Part shown: in pieces, positions 24,742-33,051 of the stretch
Layout: every line of letters begins with the position of its first letter
Position numbering within the stretch: position 1 is the stretch's first letter
Source of the DNA: JAABVD01 sp965204545
Lineage (GTDB): Bacteria; Verrucomicrobiota; Verrucomicrobiia; Opitutales; UBA2995
Reading direction: 5' to 3'
Length of the DNA stretch: 64,000 nucleotides
Assembly (NCBI GenBank): GCA_965204545.1
Contig: CBDBFA010000003.1
Coordinates: 62,001 to 126,000, forward strand
Position numbers and translations under genes: made by a program
The notes under the pieces: model-generated
The model's input: only the letters and a program-made list of their open reading frames with translations
Database searches by the model: none
Told to the model about the DNA's origin: nothing

Positions 24742-25806
24742 TCACTGGGAAGATTTGAGCACGATCGAGTCTTCTGACGGTCTATCGACCCATACGGAGC
24801 CATCCCCGGACAGCAGGCGAACAAAGGCTTCCACGTCCTCAGCCAGAAAACTGCCGCCAATGGCCAAGTTTTTAAGATCGTCTCCGTTAAGGTAGACCTG
24901 CACGTCGTTGTATTCGTTAAAATGCCGGACCGCTTCCTCCAAGGGGGTTGCATTAAAGAACAGGCGAGGACCTTTCCAGGCCAAAAGCGTTTCATATTCC
25001 TCGTGATCGACTTTGGAAATAAACGGAACGAGGTTTATGTTCTCGGTTGATATGGTCGCCTGATTTCCCGCCACCAGTTCGGAAACCAGAGCTGCGTCAG
25101 AGGTTTCCCCGGAAGTCAGGATCTCCTTTGAAGAAGCGTCCACCAATACCCTGCCCTCGGTAACCAGGACCTGGACCTCATCTGCGCCATAACGGACATT
25201 AAAGGCGGTCCCGACCGCTTTCACTGAAATGGACCCGGCTTCGACCAGAAAGGGCCGGGTGGCATCTTTTTCCACCTGGAAGTGGGCTTCTCCACGGTGC
25301 AAGACAATGGAACGCCACTGGTCGGTGAAATCAATTTCCACATGGCTGCTGGCGTTCAATTCGAGTATGCTGCCATCCTGCAGGGTTGCTTGTTTGTAAT
25401 CATTTATGGTCGTGGCGTATTCGGTCGCGTAGGCCGCATCGGGATCAGCCATCCGCTGGATTCCAAGCCAGACCATCAATGATAGGACAAGGATTGCCGC
25501 AATAGAGCCCATCCGGATGAATAATGAAACTCGTTGGCGGGATTTGCCGCCCCCGACATCGGAGAGAAAATCCGGATTGGGCCGCAGGGTGGGATCTTCA
25601 ATCACCAGGCGAAGTTTCTGCATGCGGTTCCAGGAAGCCTCCAGATCACGGACAGCGATTTCGTGACGAATGTCCAGGGATTTCCAGGCCTCAAACGCCT
25701 CCCTGCGGCTTTCTTCCCAGCCTTCGTCGCGCTCCACCAACCATTCGGAAGCCTGCTTGCGGATTCGCTTCTCCTCGCGGTCTAAACTTTTCTTGTCCTC
25801 AAACAT
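24742..25806 (-). CDS. FecR-family anti-sigma / signal-transduction protein
   Basis: A single-pass inner membrane protein: N-terminal cytosolic DUF4880-like part (DREEKRIRKQASEWLVERDE to AFEAWKSLD), a membrane segment at about 105-125 (SIAAILVLSLMVWLGI), then the FecR domain (TINDYKQATLQDGSILELNA, FQVEKDATRPFLVEAGSISV, VQVLVTEGRVLV) and an STN-like C-terminus (FFNATPLEEAVRHFNEYNDV). It would hold the ECF sigma factor until the STN domain of the TonB receptor signals substrate. ATG at 25806 is used; a TTG at 25836 would overlap the sigma gene by four bases. Confidence 0.9.
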   Translation of the reverse strand: MFEDKKSLDREEKRIRKQASEWLVERDEGWEESRREAFEAWKSLDIRHEIAVRDLEASWNRMQKLRLVIEDPTLRPNPDFLSDVGGGKSRQRVSLFIRMGSIAAILVLSLMVWLGIQRMADPDAAYATEYATTINDYKQATLQDGSILELNASSHVEIDFTDQWRSIVLHRGEAHFQVEKDATRPFLVEAGSISVKAVGTAFNVRYGADEVQVLVTEGRVLVDASSKEILTSGETSDAALVSELVAGNQATISTENINLVPFISKVDHEEYETLLAWKGPRLFFNATPLEEAVRHFNEYNDVQVYLNGDDLKNLAIGGSFLAEDVEAFVRLLSGDGSVWVDRPSEDSIVLKSSQ

Positions 25807-25832
25807 GCAAATCTTTAAAATTTCTTCACTTT

Positions 25833-26351
25833 TCAATCGCCGTATCGGGCCAAGTATTCAGCCGTTCGGCGCATCCCTTTGGCTAACTGGGCTTTCACCG
25901 TATGGGGGGAGATTCCGAGATCTTTGGCAATCTCTTTGTTTCTATATCCATAAACCATCCGCAAGGTCATTACCTGGCGACACCGCTTGGGCAACGACTC
26001 CACCGCTTGGGCCAATAATTTAATTTCATCACGCAGGCTGACAATTTCCGCAACTGCGGCCTTATCATCTAGGACGGATGAATCGGGAAATTGGGCTAAA
26101 CTATCAAACTGAACGACCTTTTTTCTGCGAAACAGGTCGTAGACGATGTTGCGGGCAATGGTGAACAAGAGGGCTTTGGGCTGATCCACCTGCCGCGATA
26201 AGCGAGTTTTGAGAAGCCGAGCATAGGATTCCTGAATGACATCGTCCACATCCTCCAAAGTAGGGAATTTGTTAATGAGATAGGACCGCAATTGGGATTC
26301 ATAAGGCTGAACCTCCTCTGTAAACCATTGATCCTGTTCGGCTTCTTCCAT
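25833..26351 (-). CDS. ECF RNA polymerase sigma factor (FecI-like)
   Basis: 172 residues. Sigma region 2: RSYLINKFPTLEDVDDVIQE, YARLLKTRLSR, ALLFTIARNIVYDLFRRKKV; region 4: LPKRCRQVMTLRMVYGYRNK then EIAKDLGISPHTVKAQLAKG. It starts a minus-strand chain of six genes (sigma, FecR, TonB receptor, HAD, EF-hand, FAD oxidoreductase), so it most likely controls the receptor unit behind it. The promoter of the unit itself should lie upstream of 26351, where I see no clear box. Confidence 0.92.
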   Translation of the reverse strand: MEEAEQDQWFTEEVQPYESQLRSYLINKFPTLEDVDDVIQESYARLLKTRLSRQVDQPKALLFTIARNIVYDLFRRKKVVQFDSLAQFPDSSVLDDKAAVAEIVSLRDEIKLLAQAVESLPKRCRQVMTLRMVYGYRNKEIAKDLGISPHTVKAQLAKGMRRTAEYLARYGD

Positions 26352-26429
26352 TCAGGCCCTTCTGACAGCCACACCTTTAAAATCGGGCGTCACCCGTCTA
26401 CCGTCAATATTCTTTTATTCTGGATGCGG

Positions 26430-26500
26430 AAAGGCGCCGATGGCGCCAATTAGGAATTAGGAATGAGGAATTGGATCTCGCCGAGGCGAGATAGCACAAA
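26430..26500. repeat. Extragenic hairpins in the 355-bp gap upstream of the sigma gene
   Basis: GGCGCCGATGGCGCC at about 26432-26446 and ATCTCGCCGAGGCGAGAT at about 26475-26492, joined by attaggaattaggaatgaggaatt. The second hairpin and the aggaat words occur in inverse order at 17625-17665. Beyond them (26505-26600) only low-complexity words such as aacaggatagacaggat are seen. Confidence 0.5.
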
Positions 26501-26597
26501 GGAAAAGGCAGGGAAAATGGGGAATTGAAACATGGATAAACAGGATAGACAGGATGATCTTCCTCTCTCTTCTTAGCCTGGATGTCTCCCTCGACCT

Positions 26598-26640
26598 TCA
26601 TTCGCTTGCTACGAATTTGGGTGATGCCGTATTCGGTAAT
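26598..26640 (+). mobile_element. Decayed end of the palindromic element
   Basis: The run cattcgcttgctacgaattt then gggtgatgccgtattcggtaat matches the inverted-repeat arm of the long element copy at 28952-29171 (reverse complement of its left arm: cgttcgctcgcgacgaattt ggggatgtcgcattcgctcggtaa), with several substitutions. No second arm is visible. I take it as a fossil of the long variant. Confidence 0.45.
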
Positions 26641-26706
26641 AAGAAATCCACACTGGCCGAAAGCGGCAAATACCGTCAGACCAAAGTGGTTCTACTCGAA
26701 ATGCAG

Positions 26707-26931
26707 TTAGGCTTTCTGAAAATGTTCGTCGAGCTTGTCTAGTAACTTCAAGCCTCTTATGGAATTACCTCTAGCTGATCGGACAAGAAAACGAGATTCA
26801 GCATCAGCTTCAACAATTGCTCGCGTTGAGAATTCTTCCATCAACTTGTTGAGACTTACGCCACGTCGAGCAGCAAGCGCTTTGAGGCGTTCATGTTGGT
26901 CATCAGGTATTCTGATAGTCATTGTTGCCAT
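26707..26931 (-). CDS. Ribbon-helix-helix antitoxin-like protein
   Basis: 74 residues beginning MATMTIRIPDDQHERLKALA, the short basic beta-strand and helix of RHH DNA-binding proteins, with the second helix in GVSLNKLMEEFSTRA. It lies downstream of and overlaps by 13 bases the PIN toxin gene at 26919-27359, an order opposite to the usual antitoxin-first arrangement. It would bind operator DNA as a dimer and neutralise the toxin through its C-terminus. Confidence 0.8.
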   Translation of the reverse strand: MATMTIRIPDDQHERLKALAARRGVSLNKLMEEFSTRAIVEADAESRFLVRSARGNSIRGLKLLDKLDEHFQKA

Positions 26932-27359
26932 TTCTTCTTCCTTTCTTTCATAAATCCAGCGGGAGTCAGTATCGTGAAATTTCCCAATTTAAGCTCTCCA
27001 TGTTCAAAGTCCTTCGTATTGCCAGTTACCATCCACTCCACATTTCCAGCAATCGCCAACTCAAGGAGATGATTATCGGCTTCATCAGGTAAATTCGGTC
27101 GCCAGAGATAGTAAATGGGTAACCACTTACAAACACTTAGGAATGCATTAAAGAGGTCATCTCTTTCCCGGGGGCTAAGGACGGAATTTTTAAACAACGA
27201 ATCACGGCCAATGACCTCTTCATATTCACTAAACAATGCATTGCCCATAACAGGTGTAATCTCCTTTTCTAAACAAAGCCTCAATACTTGGCGAGGAGCA
27301 CTGCTACTCTTCAGAAGAGCAGAAACAAATACGTTGGTGTCCACTACAATTTTCTCCAT
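26919..27359 (-). CDS. PIN-domain toxin (COG1569-like)
   Basis: 146 residues: MEKIVVDTNVFVSALLKSSS carries the first acidic residue and the VDTNVFVSAL box of PIN toxins of the putative-nuclease type; later NLPDEADNHLLELAIAGNVE supplies the central acids, and MVTGNTKDFEHGELKLGNFT the last. The pair with the RHH protein is a type II toxin-antitoxin module (PIN toxin plus RHH antitoxin). Overlap of 13 bases implies coupling. Confidence 0.85.
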   Translation of the reverse strand: MEKIVVDTNVFVSALLKSSSAPRQVLRLCLEKEITPVMGNALFSEYEEVIGRDSLFKNSVLSPRERDDLFNAFLSVCKWLPIYYLWRPNLPDEADNHLLELAIAGNVEWMVTGNTKDFEHGELKLGNFTILTPAGFMKERKKKWQQ

Positions 27360-27472
27360 TTTTTAATAATGGTAGCATATATGCTGTCATAGTGCCTTCA
27401 ATTGTCAAGGATCAAGAAAGTGGAAACCCGGAAAAATCCTGCCCAATCACGGAAGGGATACGCAATTCCGTG

Positions 27473-27622
27473 AATTTCCAAGTCTCCTACTGGGATGGCG
27501 CCATCATCGCAGCGGCGGAAAGGTTGAAAGCGAAGATCCTGTATTCCGAGGACCTCAGCCACGGGCAGCGCTATGGATCTGTTAAAATTGTAAATCCCTA
27601 TTTTGCCGCTTCCGGGTCATGA
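27473..27622 (+). pseudogene. C-terminal PIN-domain fragment
   Basis: The plus-strand frame has FQVSYWDGAIIAAAERLKAK then ILYSEDLSHGQRYGSVKIVN, the last helix and strand of a PIN domain (S-Y-W-D-A-x-I-x-A-A-A; L-x-S-E-D-L-x-x-G). Start, first acidic residue and antitoxin are gone. The upstream part of the frame is not family-like. Confidence 0.6.
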
Positions 27623-27643
27623 TATTGTCCCCCTATTTCCCAC

Positions 27644-27712
27644 TAGCCCGCATTTCTCACAAAATTCGTAGCGAGCGAACGAAGATCGAGTGCTGGTGTG
27701 GGCTTCGCGCCG
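27644..27712 (+). mobile_element. Truncated copy of the palindromic element (left arm)
   Basis: After ctag comes cccgcatttctcacaaaatt then cgtagcgagcgaacgaagat and cgagtgctggtg, identical in layout to the left half of the copy at 45235-45407. The right half and second target duplication are missing. The CTAG at 27643-27646 would be its left target site. Confidence 0.7.
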
Positions 27713-27767
27713 ATGAAATAAGTTTCTCCGGTTAAGAGAATCTCGTGTCCACTTTTTCCAGTACACA

Positions 27768-28709
27768 TCAGTTTTCGACTCCGAGGGCAGCCACCGTGGC
27801 AGCTCCATAATCGCCGATGGATTCGCCTAGCTCTGCAGGAACGATCTCGCAAGCCTTGCAGGTTTCAGGCATAGCTTCCTTCAAAATAGAATCTTCGATC
27901 GAAGCGCGTAGCAGCGTTTCGCAACGAGTGAAAATCGACCCCAGGATAATTCTTTCAGGATTCAGCAGATCAATGAGAATCGCCAACCCTTGGCCCAATT
28001 TGTGGCCGCACTCTTCAAGTATAGACAACGAAAGAGCGTCTCCTTGACGCGCTGCCTCGGCTACGTCTTTTGCGGTCGGTTCTTGCGGCAAAAGAGGACT
28101 CGGATTCGCTCTTTGCCTGTCCTTTGCCACCATAGCGATTCCCGCGCCCGAAGCGAATCCTTCAAGACATCCTGGCTTTTCCCGTAGCGGTGGTCCTGTT
28201 TCTGATACACGAATGGCTCCGACTTCACCGGCTAATCCGGTCTTTCCCCGGTAGAGCTTTCCATCGAGGATTAAACCGGCGCCCAGTCCAGTTCCGAAAG
28301 TCAGAAAGATGAGATCGTTGCAACCACGACCCGCGCCGAAACGCCACTCCGCCAATGCACACGCGTTGGCGTCATTTTCGGCAAACACCGGCGCGTCCAA
28401 CGCTTCGCTCAATGAAGAAACGATCGGAAATGCATCCCACAAGGGAAGATGCGGGGCATGCCGTATGCATCCCGAATTAACATCATACATACCTCCAACG
28501 GAAACCCCGACTGCTTCTGGAGAACATCCTGCTTTTTCGATCCAAGCGCGGGCAATATCGACGACTCGATCGATCGCGTCTACCGGATCACAGTGAATTC
28601 CCGTGGGGAACCGCTCGACTTCGACGACCGAAGCTGTGGATACATCAAATCGGGAGACGCCAATTTTGGTGCCTCCGATGTCTACACCTATATACCAGGA
28701 CGATGCCAT
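27768..28709 (-). CDS. ROK-family sugar kinase/regulator-type protein
   Basis: About 313 residues from the ATG of MASSWYIGVDIGGTKIGVS. ATP-binding phosphate-1 motif is DIGGTKIGVS; VFAENDANACALAEWRFGAG carries the catalytic Asp; FLTFGTGLGAGLILDGKLYR the phosphate-2 motif; and RGKTGLAGEVGAIRV the substrate loop. The zinc-binding CxCGxxGCxE loop of ROK proteins is reduced to REKPGCLEG. No HTH at the N-terminus, so it is a kinase (glucose, fructose or N-acetyl sugar), not a repressor. It follows the disrupted isomerase gene, its likely operon partner. Confidence 0.82.
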   Translation of the reverse strand: MASSWYIGVDIGGTKIGVSRFDVSTASVVEVERFPTGIHCDPVDAIDRVVDIARAWIEKAGCSPEAVGVSVGGMYDVNSGCIRHAPHLPLWDAFPIVSSLSEALDAPVFAENDANACALAEWRFGAGRGCNDLIFLTFGTGLGAGLILDGKLYRGKTGLAGEVGAIRVSETGPPLREKPGCLEGFASGAGIAMVAKDRQRANPSPLLPQEPTAKDVAEAARQGDALSLSILEECGHKLGQGLAILIDLLNPERIILGSIFTRCETLLRASIEDSILKEAMPETCKACEIVPAELGESIGDYGAATVAALGVEN

Positions 28710-28723
28710 TCGATCGTTCAATA

Positions 28724-29430
28724 CTAAGCCGACTGATGTAAAGACGCTAGGGTCTTTTCAATCAAGGTTTTGGTGAGCCGAATTCCTTCCATTTCCGGCG
28801 TTGTTCTTCCTTCATACTCGATTCCGATATATCCGGTGTATCCGGAATCTGCCACTATCTTCAGCATGCGACGATAATCCGTATTCACTTCCTTTCCTTG
28901 CGCGTCGAAGTCATGCGACTTGGCGCTGACTCCTTTAGCGAACGGCATTAGCCCGCATGTCTCACTTACCGAGCGAATGCGACATCCCCCAAATTCGTCG
29001 CGAGCGAACGGAAATCGAGTGCTGGTGCGGGTTTCGAGCCGATGAGGGGGTGAAGCTGGGTCGACACCCTGCAAAGTCCCGAATCCAACGAAGTCCGCAC
29101 CAGTGCCGGTATACCGGAGCGCAGTAGAAGATTGGGTGATGTCGCTACGCTCGGTAAGTGAGACATGCGGGTTAGGTCAGTCACTCCCTTGTAACGGTCA
29201 TACTCCAAGCCAATTTCGTCCTCCTGATAGATCGGATCGTTCTCGTAGGGCTTTTTGCTCAGAGCGTATCGCTCAGGATTGCCTCGGTTTCTCGCAACAT
29301 AGAAATTCCCAAAGTCCGGCAACGCGCCGCAGTTGTCTTGGCCAACGCCCGAGAGTACGGAAGCGAGCCAGGCTCCGTTGGAAGAAAGCCCACCGTGGTA
29401 TTCGACATCAGGATATACATGGTTGGAGTC
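28724..29430 (-). pseudogene. Sugar-phosphate isomerase/epimerase gene disrupted by the palindromic element
   Basis: 5' part: GLSSNGAWLASVLSGVGQDN then CGALPDFGNFYV and YDRYKGVTDL; 3' part: MPFAKGVSAKSHDFDAQGKE, GYIGIEYEGRTTPEMEGIRL. These are halves of one TIM-barrel protein (xylose isomerase-like, PF01261). Between codons CTA (L) and ATG (M) sits the 220-bp element with a CTAA direct repeat. Insertion of 224 bases shifts frame. The gene is also truncated at its 5' end, at the sulfatase boundary near 29436. Without the insert the reading would be GVTDLMPFAKG. Confidence 0.85.
28952..29171 (+). mobile_element. Palindromic element, 220-bp long variant
   Basis: Ends are CCCGCATGTCTCAC at the left and GTGAGACATGCGGG at the right, flanked on both sides by TTAG (28948-28951 and 29172-29175). 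Compared with the 173-bp copies it has an extra inverted pair just inside the ends (ttaccgagcgaatgcgacatc at 28964-28984 against the inverse at about 29138-29158). The middle retains gctgggtcgacaccctgcaa. It splits the isomerase gene. Confidence 0.9.
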
Positions 29431-29436
29431 ACTGCA

Positions 29437-30828
29437 CTATGGGGAGTTCGGTTTTATTCGCTTGGGCATGCTTGGGTGTGGCGCTTCGGGCAATGTTCGT
29501 GATAAGCGCTCGATAATAGCGGAACTTCCGGGACGGTTGGCGATATTGTGAAGTTCGCACGGATCGTTAAAGTGGTCGAACAAGGCCTCTGCGTCGTTTA
29601 ATTTGAGGTAGCGATAGCGTCCATCGCGCACTGCGTGATAATTCTCGCTCTTCGAGGTTAAGATGGCTCGATTGGGATCCGTCTCTGCCTCGATAATCGG
29701 GAGCAGGTTCTGGCCGTCGTTGTTTTTGTTCTCTGGTAGACCCGCAAGAGCGAGCAGCGTGGGATAGACATCCACCAAGCTTACCGCGGTATCGACTTCT
29801 TTCTGTTTCGCGCCTGGCTTTAAGATGAGTAACGGTACCCGCGTGGATTCTTCCCAGAGAGTAAACTTTGAGAAATGCTCCTTCTCGCCTAGATGCCAGC
29901 CGTGATCCGTCCAGACCACCACGATCGTGTTGTCCGCAATCGGTGAATCTTCCAAGCCTTTCAAAAGTCGACCCAGCTCAAAATCCGCATAGCTGACACA
30001 CGCCGCATAGCCCCGACTCGGGCCCGGTTTTCCGGCGAATTCCTTAAACCGTTGGGATGGTAGAAGAGATTCAGGAATGTTTTTCTCCCACCCTTTCGGA
30101 TTCGTTGGAGGCATAATTTCAACGGTATCGTACTGATCGTAGAACGCATCTGGGACAAACCAGGGCATATGCGGGCGATAGATCCCGACTGCCAGAAATA
30201 GCGGTTTATCGCGAGAAGCCTCGAGCTGCTCGATCGCCCAATTCACCACTTTGTGGTCCCCCATCTCCTCAAGGGGCTTACCGGTGCCGCCCCAATCGAA
30301 CTTCCCCTCGCCACGTCCCGGCATGACATCCGGCATGCTCGGCACTGGCAATTGGAAATTAAAAGACGGAAAGAAATCATCCCACCCTCTGGGCGAGAAA
30401 AGCCCTTTCCGATCGAATTCGGTTCCCTGATTCGCATGATAGATCTTCCCACCTCCCAGCGTAGCGTAGCCATGCTTTTTGAAATATTCAGGTAGCAGGA
30501 GAATGTCATCGAATCGTTCATTCACCAACCAGTCATGACCGTTGCCATAAACTCCTGTCGACGCTGGATGGAGCCCCGACATGATGGAGGTGCGAGACGG
30601 ATTGCACGAAGGGGCATTGCAGTGGGCGTTGTTGAACAATATCCCTTCAGCCGCCAGTGAGTCGAAGTTGGGTGTATCCACATCGAACGGCTCGCCGTCC
30701 AGCTGAGTTGGTCCCCAGTCATTGAAGTCATCAATGGATACAAATAGAATGTTGGGCCGGCTTGCGCCAAGGCAGAAGGCTAAGGGCTGAAGGAGAATGA
30801 ATAGAACTAGAGTGATATATCGGTTCAT
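29437..30828 (-). CDS. Sulfatase, iduronate-2-sulfatase-like (CNPSR)
   Basis: 463 residues, signal peptide ITLVLFILLQPLAFCLGA. Metal site N/D near SRPNILFVSIDDFNDWG, the formylglycine motif CNPSRTSIMSG (C75), the general catalytic region GGGKIYHAN, IYRPHMPW, and VVWTDHGWHLGEKEHFSKFT with the second metal Asp-His and the Lys/His pair. The IDDFNDW and HGWHLGEK blocks are those of iduronate-2-sulfatase-like (S1_7) enzymes. Needs conversion of C75 to formylglycine by an FGE or anaerobic maturase not found here. First of a long sulfatase run. Confidence 0.9.
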   Translation of the reverse strand: MNRYITLVLFILLQPLAFCLGASRPNILFVSIDDFNDWGPTQLDGEPFDVDTPNFDSLAAEGILFNNAHCNAPSCNPSRTSIMSGLHPASTGVYGNGHDWLVNERFDDILLLPEYFKKHGYATLGGGKIYHANQGTEFDRKGLFSPRGWDDFFPSFNFQLPVPSMPDVMPGRGEGKFDWGGTGKPLEEMGDHKVVNWAIEQLEASRDKPLFLAVGIYRPHMPWFVPDAFYDQYDTVEIMPPTNPKGWEKNIPESLLPSQRFKEFAGKPGPSRGYAACVSYADFELGRLLKGLEDSPIADNTIVVVWTDHGWHLGEKEHFSKFTLWEESTRVPLLILKPGAKQKEVDTAVSLVDVYPTLLALAGLPENKNNDGQNLLPIIEAETDPNRAILTSKSENYHAVRDGRYRYLKLNDAEALFDHFNDPCELHNIANRPGSSAIIERLSRTLPEAPHPSMPKRIKPNSP

Positions 30829-30843
30829 GGACTTTGGTTTTGG

Positions 30844-31413
30844 TTATAAAGTTTCTTTTTCAATAAGCCAGAAAGCGATCAGGTGATAGATCATCATCTG
30901 CATATCTTCTACGCGGCCATAGTGCTCATCGGGCAACACAATGGGCAGGGTCGCCAAGTCGGACATTCGCCCGCGCTTGGAACTCGTAATAGACACGGTG
31001 GTCAGTCCCTGCTCTTTGGCCCACTCGAACGCCTTCACCAGGTTCGGTGAGTTTCCGCTGACGCTTCCGCTGATTAATACATCTCCAGGCTGGGCGAAAT
31101 TCTCCAACTGCCTGACAAATACATCCTCATAGGCATAATCGTTTCCTATGGCAGTTAGCCATGCTGCATTGTCATTTAAGGCGCTTACTCGGAAACGCTT
31201 TCCCAGGGCATCCGAAGAGCCTTTACCCATGTCGCAAGCCAAGTGGGATGCACTGGCCGCATTCCCGCCATTTCCACATAAAAACAACTGTTTTTCGCTA
31301 TTATGAGCCTCTTCGACGATACCAATAAAGGTATCGATATCCTTGATAGGAAGCGACCGTATGAGTCGCACTTCCGCATCTATATAATTGTTAATCCAAT
31401 CTTCGCTAGTCAT
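30844..31413 (-). CDS. SIS-domain phosphoheptose-isomerase-like protein (GmhA-type)
   Basis: 189 residues without signal. FLCGNGGNAASASHLACDMG is the GmhA-type SIS phosphate motif (CGNGGSAxxAxHxxxD) with Asn at the usual Ser of NGGS; LNDNAAWLTAIGNDYAYEDV, DVLISGSVSGNSPNLVKAF and GRVEDMQMMIYHLIAFWLIE follow. Soluble cytosolic sugar-phosphate isomerase or binding protein. It has an AAGAGAAAA ribosome site and lies 15 bp before the sulfatase at 29437-30828, an operon-like spacing. Confidence 0.85.
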   Translation of the reverse strand: MTSEDWINNYIDAEVRLIRSLPIKDIDTFIGIVEEAHNSEKQLFLCGNGGNAASASHLACDMGKGSSDALGKRFRVSALNDNAAWLTAIGNDYAYEDVFVRQLENFAQPGDVLISGSVSGNSPNLVKAFEWAKEQGLTTVSITSSKRGRMSDLATLPIVLPDEHYGRVEDMQMMIYHLIAFWLIEKETL

Positions 31414-31516
31414 TACAGTTTTCTCTTGGAATAAGGTCTTTTTAGGATATTGATAGAGTAAGAAAAAGAATCGATAATCGAGCAGAGCGCTGAAGCAAGT
31501 ATTCTAAAAACGCCTG

Positions 31517-32944
31517 TTAGTTTTTAGATTCATAATTGGCGTTGATACTTGGGAAATTGGCACCCATTTTCCATAAGCTTGTGTTTAGTTCAGCGCTCAT
31601 TTCTTTAACAAAGGTCACGCGATCTTCTGCGAGATTGTTCGATTCGGTGGGATCTTTCAAAAGATCGTATAATTCAAATCTAAGCCCCTCCGGCGTATAA
31701 TACTGAAACAGCTTCAGGTTACCTCTTCTGAGAACCGAAACCGGAGTGGTCCCTGAGTAGTAGTGAGGATAATGGAAAACCAATGACCGCGACTTTCCAT
31801 TATTAAAATTCTTCTTGTAGAGCAATGGTTTCAGAGATGCGCCATCGGATTCGGGATGATCCAATCCGGCCAAATCTAAAAGGGTAGGCAGGATATCGGT
31901 TGTGGTGACGGGAACATCCACCTTGCTTGCTTTTTTAATTCCTGGAACACGCATGAACCAGGGAATACGAATCCCTCCTTCATAAAGGGTACCCTTACCG
32001 GAGCGAAGCGGGGCATTGTTGTTGACCGTTTCTCCATCCCATTTTCCTGTAAACCCTCCGTTGTCCGATACAAAAATTACCACGGTATTTTTGTCTTTCC
32101 CGGATTGCCTAAGCCATTCGAGTATTCGGCCGACCCCGTCATCAAGTGACTTAACCATGGCGGCGTATCCAGGATTTCGATGCCGATTGTCAGGACCAAT
32201 ACGGGAGGCAAAGTCTTCCACGTATTCTGATTTCCCATCAATCGGTACGTGAGGGATGAAGTAGCAAAGATTAAGGAAGAAGGGTGTGTCGCCCGCGTTC
32301 TTCATTAGTTTGATCGCTTCGGTGGTAAGCCGGTCAGGCAGGTATTCCCCCTCTTTCGATCCATGCAGGCCGGGAACATAACGCATCTCATTGTAAACCA
32401 CTCCTTTGTAGGGAGCGAAAAAAGTGGGCGGAGCGCCCCATTGATGCCCGGCGATGTTGACATCGAAGCCGTGAACTTCTGGGAAGGAACTGGCCTCGCC
32501 GAGGTGCCATTTGCCGACGTGGAAGGTTTGATAGCCCGCGTCTTTAAAGTGTTCCGCCAAGGTAACCTCATCAAATGGAAGATTGCCTTCACTATCTGCA
32601 GGAATCATGGGCCGGTCACGCCTGGGTCCCCTCAGGGCATTCTCATGCCAGATAGTCATGCGAAGACGGGCTGGGTTCTTGCCGGTCATTATGGAGGCGC
32701 GGGTGGGCGTGCAGACCGGTGAGGCGGAATAGGCGCTGGTAAACTCGACTCCCGCCGCGGCGAAGCCATCCAAATGGGGCGTTTCGTGCAAATCGGAACC
32801 GTGCGTTTTTAAATCACGCGCGCCCAAGTCGTCTGCAACGATGAGCACGATATTAGGCGGGCTAGCTCCGTGCGTCTGTGTCAGGGATCCGAATACGAGT
32901 ACGCACAAGAAGCTTATCGCTGAAAGGAAGGATTTTATCTTCAT
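31517..32944 (-). CDS. Sulfatase, S1_16-like (CTPTR)
   Basis: 475 residues with signal peptide (FLSAISFLCVLVFGSLTQTHGA). Metal motif PPNIVLIVADDLGARDLKTH, formylglycine site CTPTRASIMTG (C78), GKWHLGEASSFPE, CYFIPHVPIDGKSEY, and FVSDNGGFTGKW with the metal D-N pair. A C-terminal region EGLRFELYDLLKDPTESNNL is the typical closing subdomain. Exported; acts on a sulfated sugar. An 'S1_16' placing is tentative. Confidence 0.9.
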   Translation of the reverse strand: MKIKSFLSAISFLCVLVFGSLTQTHGASPPNIVLIVADDLGARDLKTHGSDLHETPHLDGFAAAGVEFTSAYSASPVCTPTRASIMTGKNPARLRMTIWHENALRGPRRDRPMIPADSEGNLPFDEVTLAEHFKDAGYQTFHVGKWHLGEASSFPEVHGFDVNIAGHQWGAPPTFFAPYKGVVYNEMRYVPGLHGSKEGEYLPDRLTTEAIKLMKNAGDTPFFLNLCYFIPHVPIDGKSEYVEDFASRIGPDNRHRNPGYAAMVKSLDDGVGRILEWLRQSGKDKNTVVIFVSDNGGFTGKWDGETVNNNAPLRSGKGTLYEGGIRIPWFMRVPGIKKASKVDVPVTTTDILPTLLDLAGLDHPESDGASLKPLLYKKNFNNGKSRSLVFHYPHYYSGTTPVSVLRRGNLKLFQYYTPEGLRFELYDLLKDPTESNNLAEDRVTFVKEMSAELNTSLWKMGANFPSINANYESKN

Positions 32945-33051
32945 AGGTTTTTTCTCTTAAAGGAAGGATTTAAGTTGGTCACACTCGGCAGACTGAGGCC
33001 TCGGGTCGCGCTTGGGCTCAGCCGGAATGAGGTACTGTCTCATGGAAACAA

